NCBI GenBank assembly: GCA_034670405.1
Contig: JAXDDX010000183.1
Coordinates: forward strand, 618,501 to 682,500
DNA from: Hoplostethus atlanticus
Taxonomy: Eukaryota > Chordata > Actinopteri > Trachichthyiformes > Trachichthyidae
Direction of reading: 5' to 3'
Length of the DNA: 64,000 bases
A program made the position numbers and the translations under genes. Positions 27,206-38,936 of the stretch are shown here, one piece after another (positions within the stretch are counted from its first letter, which is position 1; each line of letters starts with the position of its first letter). The notes beneath the pieces are model-generated. The model had not been told where the DNA came from. It saw nothing but the letters and a program-made list of their open reading frames with translations, and ran no database searches.

Positions 27206-27785
27206 TGTCACGCCCTCCACTTCTGCCTCCTAGCAGTGTCTCTCTACCTGTCTGTCTGTCTGTGCTTGTGTGTATGTGTTGATAGGCGTGGCTCCTGACT
27301 CCGGTTCCTCTCTGGCTCATCATCACCTCCCACTCACCTGCTCTGCCTCTCACACCTGCGATTCATCAAGTCATCTCCTCTTGTATAAGAACCCCGGCTT
27401 TCCAACCACTCATCGCCAGATCGTTGTTTGTACTGCCCCGTCAGTCTCGTTTCTCGGCCGCTTTGTAGTATTCACGCAAAGTCTCCCTACGCCTTGTGAC
27501 TAACCTACTATCCTTTGTCCAGATCCAGTCTCCTTCCCCGACTCCCCGCCTGCCGACCTACCACCGTCTGCCTACCCTGCCTGCCTGTCTGTCTTCCTGG
27601 TTCCCTGCCTGTCGTCCTGTCTGCCTGTCTCCCAGCTCCGTTCACCCCGCTCCTGCACCAGCCCCGTCTCCCCAGCTTGCCATCCTGCCTTGCCCTTCCC
27701 GATTCCCCAGTAAAACCTGGTTTTTCCCTATCTACGTCTCCGTCTCTGAGTTTTGCACTTGGGTTCATTAAACACGGTCGTAACA
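27206..27785 (+). mobile_element. Solo LTR, 580 bp
   Basis: Begins TGTCACG and ends CGTAACA, matching inverted termini with one mismatch. Flanks are TGAAG on the left and AGAAG on the right, a 5-bp target duplication with one difference. Internal signals fit an LTR: TATAAGA at 27384-27390 and ATTAAA at 27767-27772. The middle is CCTG/CTGT pyrimidine-rich. No second copy or coding region lies next to it. The size and TGT..ACA ends fit a Ty3/gypsy-type element. Open frames on either strand here are fortuitous. Confidence 0.7.
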
Positions 27786-28803
27786 AGAAGTGGAAGTGGA
27801 GCATGTGATATTTTAACTCCTTTGATTGTTTCTTCATTCTTTGAGTGACTCCCAGTCAAATCCCAGTGTAGCTTTTGCATATGGGCTTCAGAGGGAAATC
27901 AGACATATCAGTTTTTCTCAATTCTTCAGGAGCTGACATTTTTCTGGAGGTATCAGGTTTCCGTTTGATAGCTGCATTTTTGACCTGTGCATGAAACGCG
28001 CACTGGGCTGCTGGCTCCGATCCTGAATACATAGTAGGGGCGGAGGAAAGGTTGCAGTGACAAAGAATCAAACACCAAAAAAAAGGGGTATTTGGCATGG
28101 ACACCTCAGCTTGGGAAAAACAAAACAATGTCTAGAGTTTCACTTTAGAGCGCAGTCAAATATTGCAACATAAACAGAAATGAGGAAGAAAAAAAAAACA
28201 TTATTTGGCATGGACACTTAAGAAAACCTGGGAAAAACTTGTCTCTAGTTTTGCATTAGAGAGGGGTAAAAATGTTGGATGAAGAAGAAAGGGGAAGGAA
28301 GTAGAAAAGGCTACTCAGCATCAAAAAACCTGAAAAACAAAATGACTTTTTGCTTACATTACCGTAGGCCAAACGCAGGCAGCCTGAAGCGCAGAAAGTC
28401 CATGAGTCACATTGCCCATGCATATTCCAATGCGTTTCTCCATTCCGGGCCGGTCTGCCAAACATTTGGATGATATTTCCTGATGTGTGTGTGTGTGTGT
28501 GTGGGTGTGAAAGCAGATAGTCAAACAGAGTGAGGAGACAGACAGAGAAAAAGAGAGAGAGAAACAGGTTTCCATTTACATCTCTACGAACACTGACGCA
28601 TTTTACAGTAACAGAAATTCAAGATGGCTTTCTCTTACATCTTTTTTTTTATTACCATTTTTGAAAGCGATTCTGTGAATCTTCGCTTTCCGTCTCTGTC
28701 TCATTAGACACAGAAATAGACGCAAAAAGCGAGGCTTCATATCATGTCAGCAGGTGTTAATTTGAGAAGAAAGACAAGAGGATATGACAGCGCATCTGTG
28801 AAG

Positions 28804-28840
<37 letters not shown>

Positions 28841-29769
28841 GTGACACAACTAACACACACTCGAGCACACGCGGGCCTATAAGAATCGAAAACACACATC
28901 TTGGTAAACTGAACCTGCACACACGGTCACAAACGCACTCGTACACACACACAACCCCTGGCTAATAGCTCAATTAACACACTGTCACATCAGAAGCAGC
29001 GAGCTCGCTAAATCCACCCGTCTCCCGAGGAGCATCGCAAAGAGAGAGGTAGTAATTGATACTATATTCAGAGAGAGAGCTACTTGGAAAACTAATTACG
29101 TGTGTATAACAAGCACAGAATTTACTTAGACAGCTCCTGAAACCCATTACGTGCGGGGAATGTGTCATCACGTGATGACGCTGTGATCTCTCCCGTTTAT
29201 CCGTGATGTCACAGAAACAAAGTCGCCGTACATCGGGAACTGTTTATTTCATTTATATGGAAATCATCCCATGCATTTAACTTCAGAATCAAGGAGAACA
29301 TTTGTATTTATGTGTTTTGTTTTAGTTTTTTTTTACTGTATATCAATTGTATGTTTGTGATCTGTGTGAGGCCACCTACACCAAACAGAAGCAGAAGTAT
29401 CTTTTTATCTGTAGAGGACAAGAGCATGTGTGATAAGTGTATATTTGACCTATAGGCTCACAGTGATAGGCCAAATCTGGACCAATCATTTATCTGCACG
29501 TGAAATAAAGAAATCATACGAACACTTAAAAGTCATTTGGAGATGGTGCTCGCCAGCTGTTGCACCGTTTCCATTTGTAAACGGAGCAACGGACGCTGGT
29601 TTATCTTAAGCTAACATCACAGTTGGTTATGTTATCTGCCGTGCATGCGGCGGGGCGGGAATGTTTTGACGCGAGTCGAACAGGGGCGACGTAATGGGAA
29701 GCGGTCTAATTCCGAATTCGATTTGGTAGGGATTGGAGACCAAAGGCCCAGCCGGGTTCACGCCCTCTA

Positions 29770-30008
29770 TCTTCCTTCTCCCTCTTGCACAAAAAAAATA
29801 GGACATTTTCAATGCATGAAGCAATTTAATCTCTCTCTCGCCCCCCCCCCCCCCCCCCCCCCCTCGCTCTCATATGAAAACGCCTGTAAATGAGTATCTG
29901 TGAAATTAAGAGAGAGATCACCCAGAGATCGGTCAGTCTTTCTTCCTCTCTCCCCCCCTGTCTCCCCCTAATACAAAATATAAGATATTATCAATGCATG
30001 AAGCAATT

Positions 30009-30073
<65 letters not shown>

Positions 30074-30135
30074 GAAAACATTTGTAAATGAGTGTCTGTG
30101 AGATGAAGAGGGAGATGGTTGTGTTTCCTCCGAGG
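29770..30135 (+). repeat. Tandem duplication with diverged pyrimidine tracts
   Basis: CAATGCATGAAGCAATTTAA at about 29810 and again at about 29992 (period 182 bp) is followed in each copy by a pyrimidine tract. Then come TATGAAAAC, TGTAAATGAGT and CTGTGA. Copy 1 carries 23 consecutive C (29841-29863), while copy 2 carries about 59 bp of CT (30012-30070). Confidence 0.8.
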
Positions 30136-30299
30136 TCAGTCTCTCTCTGTCTCTCTGATCAGTCCGTTAGTCAGAGGTCAGTGTGGTTCCCATCTGGGAG
30201 CAGCGTTCTGCCTGCCAAACATCCCCCATTACCGTATGTAAATCCATTAATTGCAAACCCAAAACCACCTCGCCCCTATACCTTGACCTCTCTTATCCA

Positions 30300-30300
<1 letters not shown>

Positions 30301-30334
<34 letters not shown>
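30301..30334 (+). repeat. (CA)n microsatellite
   Basis: 34 bp of CA. A short GAAA array follows at about 30468-30493. Confidence 0.95.
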
Positions 30335-30337
<3 letters not shown>

Positions 30338-31720
30338 ACACTCGCTGCAAATAAAAAGCAAATAAATAAATAAGTGAATGAACGTTTTATGTCTGGGGCA
30401 AATCCTCAGAGAGACACAGAGAGAGAGAGAGAGGCAGTGACAGAAGCAGAGAGAGAGCAAGAGAAAAGGAAAGAAAGAAAGAAAGAAAGAAAGTGAGGAA
30501 GGGAAAGCGATAGATGCGGGCTCAGAAGGGTTTAAAAAACAGGGAGCACATGAAAAGGAGAGATGATAGCAGATAGTCTGCCTCGCATGAATGAAATCGA
30601 GGGTTTTTCCGGAGAACAAAGTAAGATGCAGGGGAAAACATCCTTTTGTTATGTTAAACACGCCAGCTCGTTGGAAATGTCTCGGCCCACTTTATTCAGC
30701 CTAACACTGTCATCACAAACAATGGCGGAGATTGACACAGAGCCTCGCTTTGGATTAATCCCCAGGCGGTTCAAATAATGCGACTCACAATGCGACGTGT
30801 CAGTGCCTCCGAGCCGCAGAATATGATGTATATACATTTCCAGCTACCTAGCTGAGTGTAGTCAACTCTTAAGCTGCTCTAATAATGGTGACAATTACAA
30901 AGAAAATGTCCATTGTGTACTTCCTGTATGCTGACGGCGTAGGGCCAATGACGAGTTTTCTTGCAGTGTGCTGATGCTAGAGGTACCGGGGACTGCACCG
31001 CAATATTTTCAAAAAGAACAGGAGCAAAACATGAGATGGGAGGACAGGACTTTGCTGCTCAGTATCCTTTGCAATTATTTGCTGAACATTTCTCAAGTGC
31101 GTCATTTCTTTTTTGTTTCCCTTTCCAAACTGAAAAATTGCAAACAATAAAACAAAAAAAAAAGATAAAATCTCATAATAAAATTCATAAAATTACAAAA
31201 TGAACAAATCTGGTTTCACATTCTTCTACACGTTAACTCAAGTTATTGAGTTGAGTTGCATGAGTTGCATTAAAGTTGCATTTTCTTTTTCAATACAAAT
31301 GTAGTTGAATCCCATTCAGTTTACCACCTGACTACATTCAGCGGTTTGTACTACAGAGTACCCAAATGTTCATAAAAGCGTGTCAAAAGAAAGACTAGCC
31401 AGGATTAGCATAGGCTAGCTAACCTTGAAATAATAGTCCATGTTCATCTGTAACTACCTGGGCCTGCACACACATGCAATACTTACATTTGCACAGTGCA
31501 ACCTGCATATGCGCGTTTGTTCAGGAGCTTACAAGTTTCATCGTCACCACATAAAATAATCCCGTGCAGCAGTATCTAATTGATAAAAGCGAGGAAAGGT
31601 TGTATCATTGTGACAAATTGTAACTATGAATCTTCAAACAATTACTGTGAACTCCCACAATCCTCTTGTCGTTGTATTCAGAAAGAACGCTACATCCGAA
31701 CAGTCTGTACCTGTTTATTC

Positions 31721-31809
<89 letters not shown>

Positions 31810-31840
31810 CATCCATCCATCCATCCATCCATCCATCCAT
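31721..31840 (+). repeat. Compound (TATC)n-(CATC)n microsatellite
   Basis: About 88 bp of TATC passing directly into about 33 bp of CATC, a two-phase tetranucleotide array. The ORFs reading LSIYLSIY are translations of it. Confidence 0.96.
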
Positions 31841-32080
31841 GGGCCACTGCATGCACAGTCAAGAGGGTATGCATTTCCAAGCAAGCATAATAATGAAAAG
31901 CAAATAGAAACTATGTTACATTAAATAGTGGAACTAATAATAGGACAACAGCAAAAACTCCCACTATAATGCAGATACACTAACTGTTGCACACACACAC
32001 ACACACAAAGTGTGTCTGTGCTTGTGTTTGTGTGTGTGATGAAAAGACACACACAATCTGTCTTCCGCAATCAAGGTTAC

Positions 32081-32090
32081 TATCTATCTA

Positions 32091-32141
<51 letters not shown>

Positions 32142-32148
32142 GTCTATG
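32081..32148 (+). repeat. (TATC)-(TGTC)n microsatellite
   Basis: A few TATC units followed by about twelve TGTC units. A TG array at 32274-32295 lies nearby. Confidence 0.93.
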
Positions 32149-32613
32149 TCCACAGAGAGGAGAGACAGTGGAGTCATTCTGTCTCAATCTTCTTTCTGTC
32201 AGTCTCTCTCTCTCTTTCCCTCCATCTCAAACAAATGTTTTCAAGAAAAACAGTCACAGAAAAAGATAAAAGGGTGTGTGTGTGTGTGTGTGTGTTGCCA
32301 TCATTAAATGTGCAAATCAGTCCCGAGTCTGCCATTATTTATTTCTCCCCCTGAGAAGGAGGGGCTGAAACAGAGGCAAGGAGAGGGAGAGAGGAGGAGA
32401 AATAAATGAAAGGAGAAAATCATCAAAAGACATAGAGACAAAGAGAGAGAGAGAGGGGGAGGAGAACGAGTTAGTAGAGAAAGAGTTAGTAACTGAAATA
32501 GAAACCAAGAGAAAATGTAATGGGAGGGAAAGGCTACAGAGGAAGAGGAGAGACAGACAGACAGATAGACAAACAGAGAAAGTGAAAATATGTTTCTTTT
32601 CAACTTCATTCCT

Positions 32614-32653
<40 letters not shown>

Positions 32654-33900
32654 CTATTTTCGCCGGGTAATGTATACGCGGCTTCATACGCTGTTATACA
32701 AAACCGCAGCAGGCTCAGAAAACACCAATAGATCTATTTATCAGGAACAATATTTTCATACTCCCCTCATATAAAATTCCATTCCTCTGCTCACTTTGGT
32801 GAAATGGAAGCCGTAAGCCCGCAGTATGTGAGATATTACTGTGTGCCTTATGAAAATGAATAATATATGATTGGCCTGAGACTGAGACGCGGGCCTCCTG
32901 AAACCACTGGAAATCACATCCCTGCTCTCCGCTCCCACTTTTTCCAGAATTTCTCCTCCACCAAACTCTGTATTCCCTTATATTCTCTCCCATCTTTGTC
33001 TCCATCACATCATCCATCCATACATCTATCTATCTATCTATCCATCTATCTAAAGAAAATACTAAATAAAGCGATAAAAAAAGCAAACCAGCAAGAAAGA
33101 AAGAAAGAAACAATGATCAATGATGATCAATACCCTTTCTATCTATTCTAATTCTACGTCCATGTACTTTTCAGTGGAGAATACATGCCTAGCTGGCGTT
33201 GGGTTTGAATGATGTCAGCAGGACTGTAAATTCTGAGCGAGGACACCTATCGGATCAATAGGCTTTCTGCGAGTTTGACCCTTTCACCCTCCGGTAGAAA
33301 TGGGGGCTATTCTGTTTTCTTTCTAGCAAATTGAATTGACTTTTCTGGGTTTTTTTTGGATGACATCATCAACCTCTTTTCCCCTCAGTATGTACCATCT
33401 AAACACCATTACACTGTTCGTATCGCCACATAAGTTTTCTGTTTTAGTAGTTGGGGGGGGGGGGGGTGTTGATTTCTCTGTTTGCTTATTGTCAGTCAGA
33501 GCAAAAATATTATTCATTTTCCATGGTTTTGTTTTGACATATATATATACTGTATATATATGGCTCATGATAAGAGTAATGCTTGTCGTGATGCTTTTGC
33601 AAATAAATGTATGTTTAGTTAAGAGTTGAATTGAATTAGTTCAATTGAGGCAGAAAAGTCACAATACTGGAAATCCGAATGAGGTAAACCCACTGAGTGG
33701 AGGCTTTCCATTTCAAATGCTGCAAACTGATTGGACGGATTTCAGGAATTCTTTAGCGCCGCAGCCAATCAGGATCGAGTCCAGTTGTGACGCATTTACC
33801 AGAGTTGAAACTGCCTCGAAAAATGGGTGGATTTCTGAAAATGCAAGAACCACTCAAAAGAAGCTTGGCCCTCCCGCTCTCTGATGTTACACACATAATA

Positions 33901-33907
33901 ACACACA

Positions 33908-33956
<49 letters not shown>
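33901..33956 (+). repeat. (CA)n microsatellite
   Basis: 56 bp of CA with one A interruption. A second array lies at 34270-34309. Confidence 0.95.
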
Positions 33957-33959
<3 letters not shown>

Positions 33960-34268
33960 AATGACCACACATGACCTTGTATGTGCTAAAAAGACAACAA
34001 AATAAGAAGTAGAGACTGGCAACATTTGGACTCTGCCCTTTCTCTCTTTCTAAACTTTCGCAGCCCAGTACATCTGAGAATTTCAACAACTTTTTTTTAT
34101 TATTCTTCCCTCACCTTCCCCTTCAAGAGGACACATTTTGTGCTCCTAAGGGACCTTCCTGGTTAAATTAAAGCTTACAAAAGAGAAAGAATATAAAAAC
34201 AGAGATAGATAAAACAAAACAAAATGTTCTTTAAGTTCCTGGAAGAGAGAAGGGGAGGATAGCGAGAG

Positions 34269-34311
<43 letters not shown>

Positions 34312-35645
34312 TCTTCTTTCTGTCAAAGCTTGGGTGTGTGTTATTTTAGTATCAGGTCTTTTACTTTAAAGAGGGATTTCTCCCGTTTGCCTTTTTGAGA
34401 AGAGAGGAGCTGCTGGCCTCGCTGTCACCTTTCCGACCGTTTTTTTTTTGTCCCACCTCCTTTCCTTCCCTTCTTGCACTCTCTCCCTCCCTTGTTTTCT
34501 CTCTCCCGCTCTCCCTCCATCTCTCTATAAGCTGCCATTCTGTATGACCCGGATAACTCCCTCCCATCCCCCACCATCCCCCATCACTTCGCCAAGATCT
34601 TATTCTGCTGTAATTGTAGTGGCTTGTCATCCTCCATAATCCCACTTTCTTCCTCCATCTTTCTCTGCATCACATTACCCTCTATCCCTCACTTCTCCAA
34701 CCACCCCTCCACCTTTCTCTCGTCTCTCTCTCTCTCTCGTGGCTAGCTAGGGGTAGATGAGAGAGGGAAAATAGCGGAGAGGAGTGAGATGTTGGGTGTG
34801 AAATGAACTGAGCTGCTAAGCCTGTAAGCCAGAGTGAGGACAGAGTTTAGGAGAGGCAGTGGGAAGACTATATACTGTATATGATATGCACTGCACAGAA
34901 TAAGAAGATAAATGGCTACAAGCTCAGCTATAGCTATACTGTACTAATACTGTACATAGGCACACATGAAATTGTGTATTTTACAATTTGCAAGTTACTT
35001 TGCTTCTGTTTAACAGTCAACTGAAGTGAAAGGAATGTAGGTTGCAACGGCATCCTCGCATCATGAGACTATGCAGCATCAGTACCGCAAGAATTTCCCA
35101 AAAAAAACAATACAGCAATGATGCATGAAAAGTGCAAACAAACATGTAAAAAGGTGGAATACAATGGCTGCAATGACCAGTGATCACCAATCTGATGTTA
35201 TGGTGAACCAAAGCGTTTCTAGTGTAATGTCTTTGCCCATGTATGCAGTTCTACCATATGCATTGGTGTAAGAATAGGCTGCGGCTGCTGCTGTGTAGCC
35301 AGCAGAGAACAGATAGGGGACCTCTACCATGACGACCACTGATATGTAGTGAAAGGCGAGGCGTGAGTCCGGGTCTACGGTTCGTTACCATGGCCACGAT
35401 GACACCCACTCTACATCTGGCCGGGGTGCTAACAGGGAACAGGCAGGAGGAGAGGAGAGGAGAGGAGAGGAGTCACCTTTCAAGAAACCCAAGTTGAGAA
35501 CCATTACATCATCCTAACCTGCTGGAGCCAATGAGTGGCCGGCTTAGAACACTTTGCCACTCAGCAAATCAACAGGTTGAAACTCAGTTATACTCTGTGA
35601 GCTGAAATCCCCCGGTAGAGAGCTACCGACAAGGCGGGGGGGTGG

Positions 35646-35674
35646 AAGTGCTCCGCGGAGGTCTCGGAGCACTT
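35646..35674 (+). repeat. Hairpin with 10-bp perfect arms
   Basis: AAGTGCTCCG at 35646-35655 pairs with CGGAGCACTT at 35665-35674 around a 9-nt loop. It lies in a locally CpG-rich block (about 35620-35920). Confidence 0.8.
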
Positions 35675-36520
35675 AAGAGGGCCGGCGGGGGGGGGGGGAT
35701 TGTCAGGCCTGCTGCGGCTGCTAAGGTTGCCAATCACGCCGGTCCAATCAGTCATTCAGTGAGATGAAACTCTGGTCTAGGAGTGGGCTTTTGACACGGG
35801 GTCGAGTGTGTCACGGAGGTCCGCAGCTCCGACCGGGTGGCAGGGAACCCGCACCCCATCACCTTTAGAGGGTGCCACTGAGCGCTGGTCGCTTAGATCC
35901 CGCTAGGATGAGAGATCGCTGTGTTTTTTTTCAAAGGTTGAAACTATTGCTGAATTTTACGAGCTATTTTTTCCCCCTCTGGAAGTATAATCTAAGCGGC
36001 AACTGCAACAGGTGCGAGGAGCTGCATTATGGAGGAGTTGGACGACCGTAAATAGAACCTGATTGGCCATCGGAGTGTAATTGGCACAAAGATACAACTA
36101 ATGGTGGTTAAGTGGGGAATAATAGCCCCGAGCTAACTTCTCTCACTCCATAAGGATATCATACATAATTCATAGCTAACAGATGAGCAAAGAGAGAGAG
36201 AAAGACAGACCGAGGGAAAAAGATGGAAGGATGGAAAGGAACGAGAGCCAAGGAGGCTGGAAAATATACACAGACAAAGTGTGTGTGTGTGTGTGTGTGT
36301 GCGTGGGGATGTTGGATGTATGTGTCATGTGTTCATGTTTGGCTGTGCATATATATGTGAATTTAGATACTAAAGTTTGCATGTGCACACGTGCGCACTT
36401 TCATGGATATGTGTGTGTGTGTGTGTGTGTGGTGCACACGTGTGCTGTTTGGCAGGCTGTGCGGTGTGTGAAACTATGATTGAGTTGACAGCGAGCCCGT
36501 GAGAATAGTTAGCATCCACC

Positions 36521-36547
36521 AGACACACACACACACACACAGCACAC

Positions 36548-36602
<55 letters not shown>
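36521..36602 (+). repeat. (CA)n microsatellite
   Basis: 82 bp of CA broken twice by GCAC. GT arrays at about 36280-36301 and 36411-36432 precede it, so complementary arrays face each other within 320 bp. Confidence 0.95.
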
Positions 36603-36604
<2 letters not shown>

Positions 36605-36914
36605 GAACAACAGCTGTTGCTAATTAAAGATTCATGCTCAAGTTCCTGTGAAAACTCAATGTGGCACTGAACACTGGAGACGGAAAGAGAAGGAGAGAGG
36701 GAGAAAGAAAGAGAGAGAATGAGAGACAAAGAGAGAGAGAGAGAGAGAGGGAGAGAGAAAGGGGGAGTGATATTGCACTCCCCATCTTCTCCAAAGCCCC
36801 CCCCCTCACTCGTCAGTAGATCTGTTGAGACCGTCAGGACGCTCCCTGAGCGGGGTGCGACAGCTATTTAGTTGACTATTTTCAAAACATCAAAACACAA
36901 AACATGAGATAACA

Positions 36915-36953
36915 CTGCACCTTTTATCACCTTTACCGTGATAAAAGGTGCAG
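36915..36953 (+). repeat. Hairpin with 16-bp perfect arms
   Basis: CTGCACCTTTTATCAC at 36915-36930 is the exact reverse complement of GTGATAAAAGGTGCAG at 36938-36953, around a 7-nt loop CTTTACC. The pairing stops at both outer ends. Confidence 0.93.
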
Positions 36954-38564
36954 ATTGGGGTTGCAGTGCAGCGAGCGGGAGGAGACGGGATCTTCTTATA
37001 ATGGTTACATCTGTACATGGATAAAAGTCTCAAAGGTTGCATTGCATTTCATGTCCCTCTTTAGTACACTCTTAATAGTACAATGCAGATAAAGCACCTT
37101 TGGAAAGCCTTCATTGCTACTGCTGGTAGATGCACGGTGGGGGTGGGGCTGGGTGGGGGGGCGATTCAAACTGCACTTGTATGTTCTCAACACATTATAG
37201 TGTTTAGCAATTGGACTCAAATTTTGAGGGGAATTTGAATCGGACTCTGACTCCATTTACATGCAAATGCAGCCATCATAGACACACTCTTCACCACATG
37301 CATCACTGAACCGCCACGGGGAAGAGCTCACTGGAAAATTCACATTTTGGTGTGAGGGTTCAAGGAAAGGATCCGGCAATTGATCTTGTCTTGAGGTTTT
37401 GTTATCTGGGAAAGGCTAGAGGATAGAAACAAGGTTCGAACGTGACCCCGACACCGTCAGCAGCTCTGTGTGTGCGTGGGCGAAGCGGGGGGGCAGAGTG
37501 TGTGACGTGTTGGCTGATAATTGTGTCTAATGTGGCTTAGCTAAAGAGGTGAGTGTGCCAGTTCAGTGCTACGCAGAGGACAGCCAGTGTAGCGTCGAAC
37601 ACAAGGGGTCCTGACCAGAGGGGCGCGTCACGGATCATCAGCAACAAACATTAAAAGAACATTTCCGTCTAATGTGTCCATATGGAAATACAGACTACAA
37701 ACACCGAGAGCTGAAAGCAGAATTTTTTTTTTGCCTAAATGACTCATATTCGGCATGAAAGGGGCCACTTTCAACTTTCATGTTGATATAATATACATTT
37801 TCTGATCGCTTTTAATTTCTATATGATGCATAAAAGCATCCTAGCTTGATTTCTTTGAAATCTTTTCACACAAACGGGAGAAACCTCACGTTCAAACACA
37901 CCTCGAATGAATAAACTAAAAAAGACGGAGCCAAAACAAAGATAAAGAATAGAGGGGAAAAAAGAGAATGTCAGATAAAAAAAAAATTAAATGAATCAGC
38001 CAATAGGTTTTTTTTTTTGCTTAAAGGTTTCAGCAATTTTCTCTGTGTAGCCGGGGGGGGTTCTATGTATTTTAATAAAACATCTGATATAATCACAATA
38101 GCCTTTTTTTGACATTTCCAGGCAATCGATAATGACGCGGCGCCTTAGAAGTTTTCGGATTGCTTAAAGAGCCCAACTGTTTCCCAGAGACAGAGAGACT
38201 GGCTTGATTTCACCGTCTGAGGTCAGAAAGCACCTTGACTTTCATCAAAGCTCCTCAAAGTCTCGAACTGTGTCCGGTCTCTTTCAGATACAGAATAAAC
38301 TGCCGTGGAATTGTGGTGACATTTGAGAAACGCTACCATCAAAGTTATTTTTATACAATGACATTTCATTGTTTAATAGATCTATGGATCAATCAGGATT
38401 TAGCTGCGTGGTTCATACAGTGTGAGGTAAGTACATATCGATTGCTATCAGGTGAAATGTGTGTGTGTGTGTGTGTGTGCCTGATGAAATATCATTATAA
38501 ACCAAATTGAAGTTAACATATACAGTAAGTTAGAGTTAAAGGCAAATTATGAATGTGGCTGGGA

Positions 38565-38569
<5 letters not shown>

Positions 38570-38607
<38 letters not shown>
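38570..38607 (+). repeat. (CA)n microsatellite
   Basis: 38 bp of CA. A TG array of 33 bp follows at 38901-38933. Confidence 0.95.
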
Positions 38608-38609
<2 letters not shown>

Positions 38610-38896
38610 TATCTTCCTAAACGCCCAAGATCTTAACTTTTTTTTGCACGTAACTTCCACACACTTTCCCAACTCCTACCTTCACATACACTGCTGTCAG
38701 TAGCGTGCGTTCACAGCAGTTAATACACAAACACACGCACGCACATAAACACACACACATGCATGCACACACACTTACAGCGAGAGAGAGAGCAGAGGGA
38801 GAGAAGGTAATTCCACAGCTTCCCCTACCTTGGGAAACGCAATCCTAAACGCACCACATTAGAAGACTTGTCTTTGTTAACACTCATTAAGTAAGT

Positions 38897-38936
<40 letters not shown>

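Larger units (their letters stand above)
27791..35600. other. Intergenic stretch dominated by simple repeats
   Basis: Besides the arrays listed separately it holds CA at 28807-28837, GA at 32619-32651, ATCT at about 33026-33052, a G tract near 33453-33467 and a GGAGA array at about 35446-35473. A CpG-richer block lies at 29560-29760. No exon is recognised. Confidence 0.45.

Noticed and set aside
31580-31924. LSIYLSIY repeat protein
   Set aside because: Translation of the TATC/CATC tetranucleotide array in all three frames.
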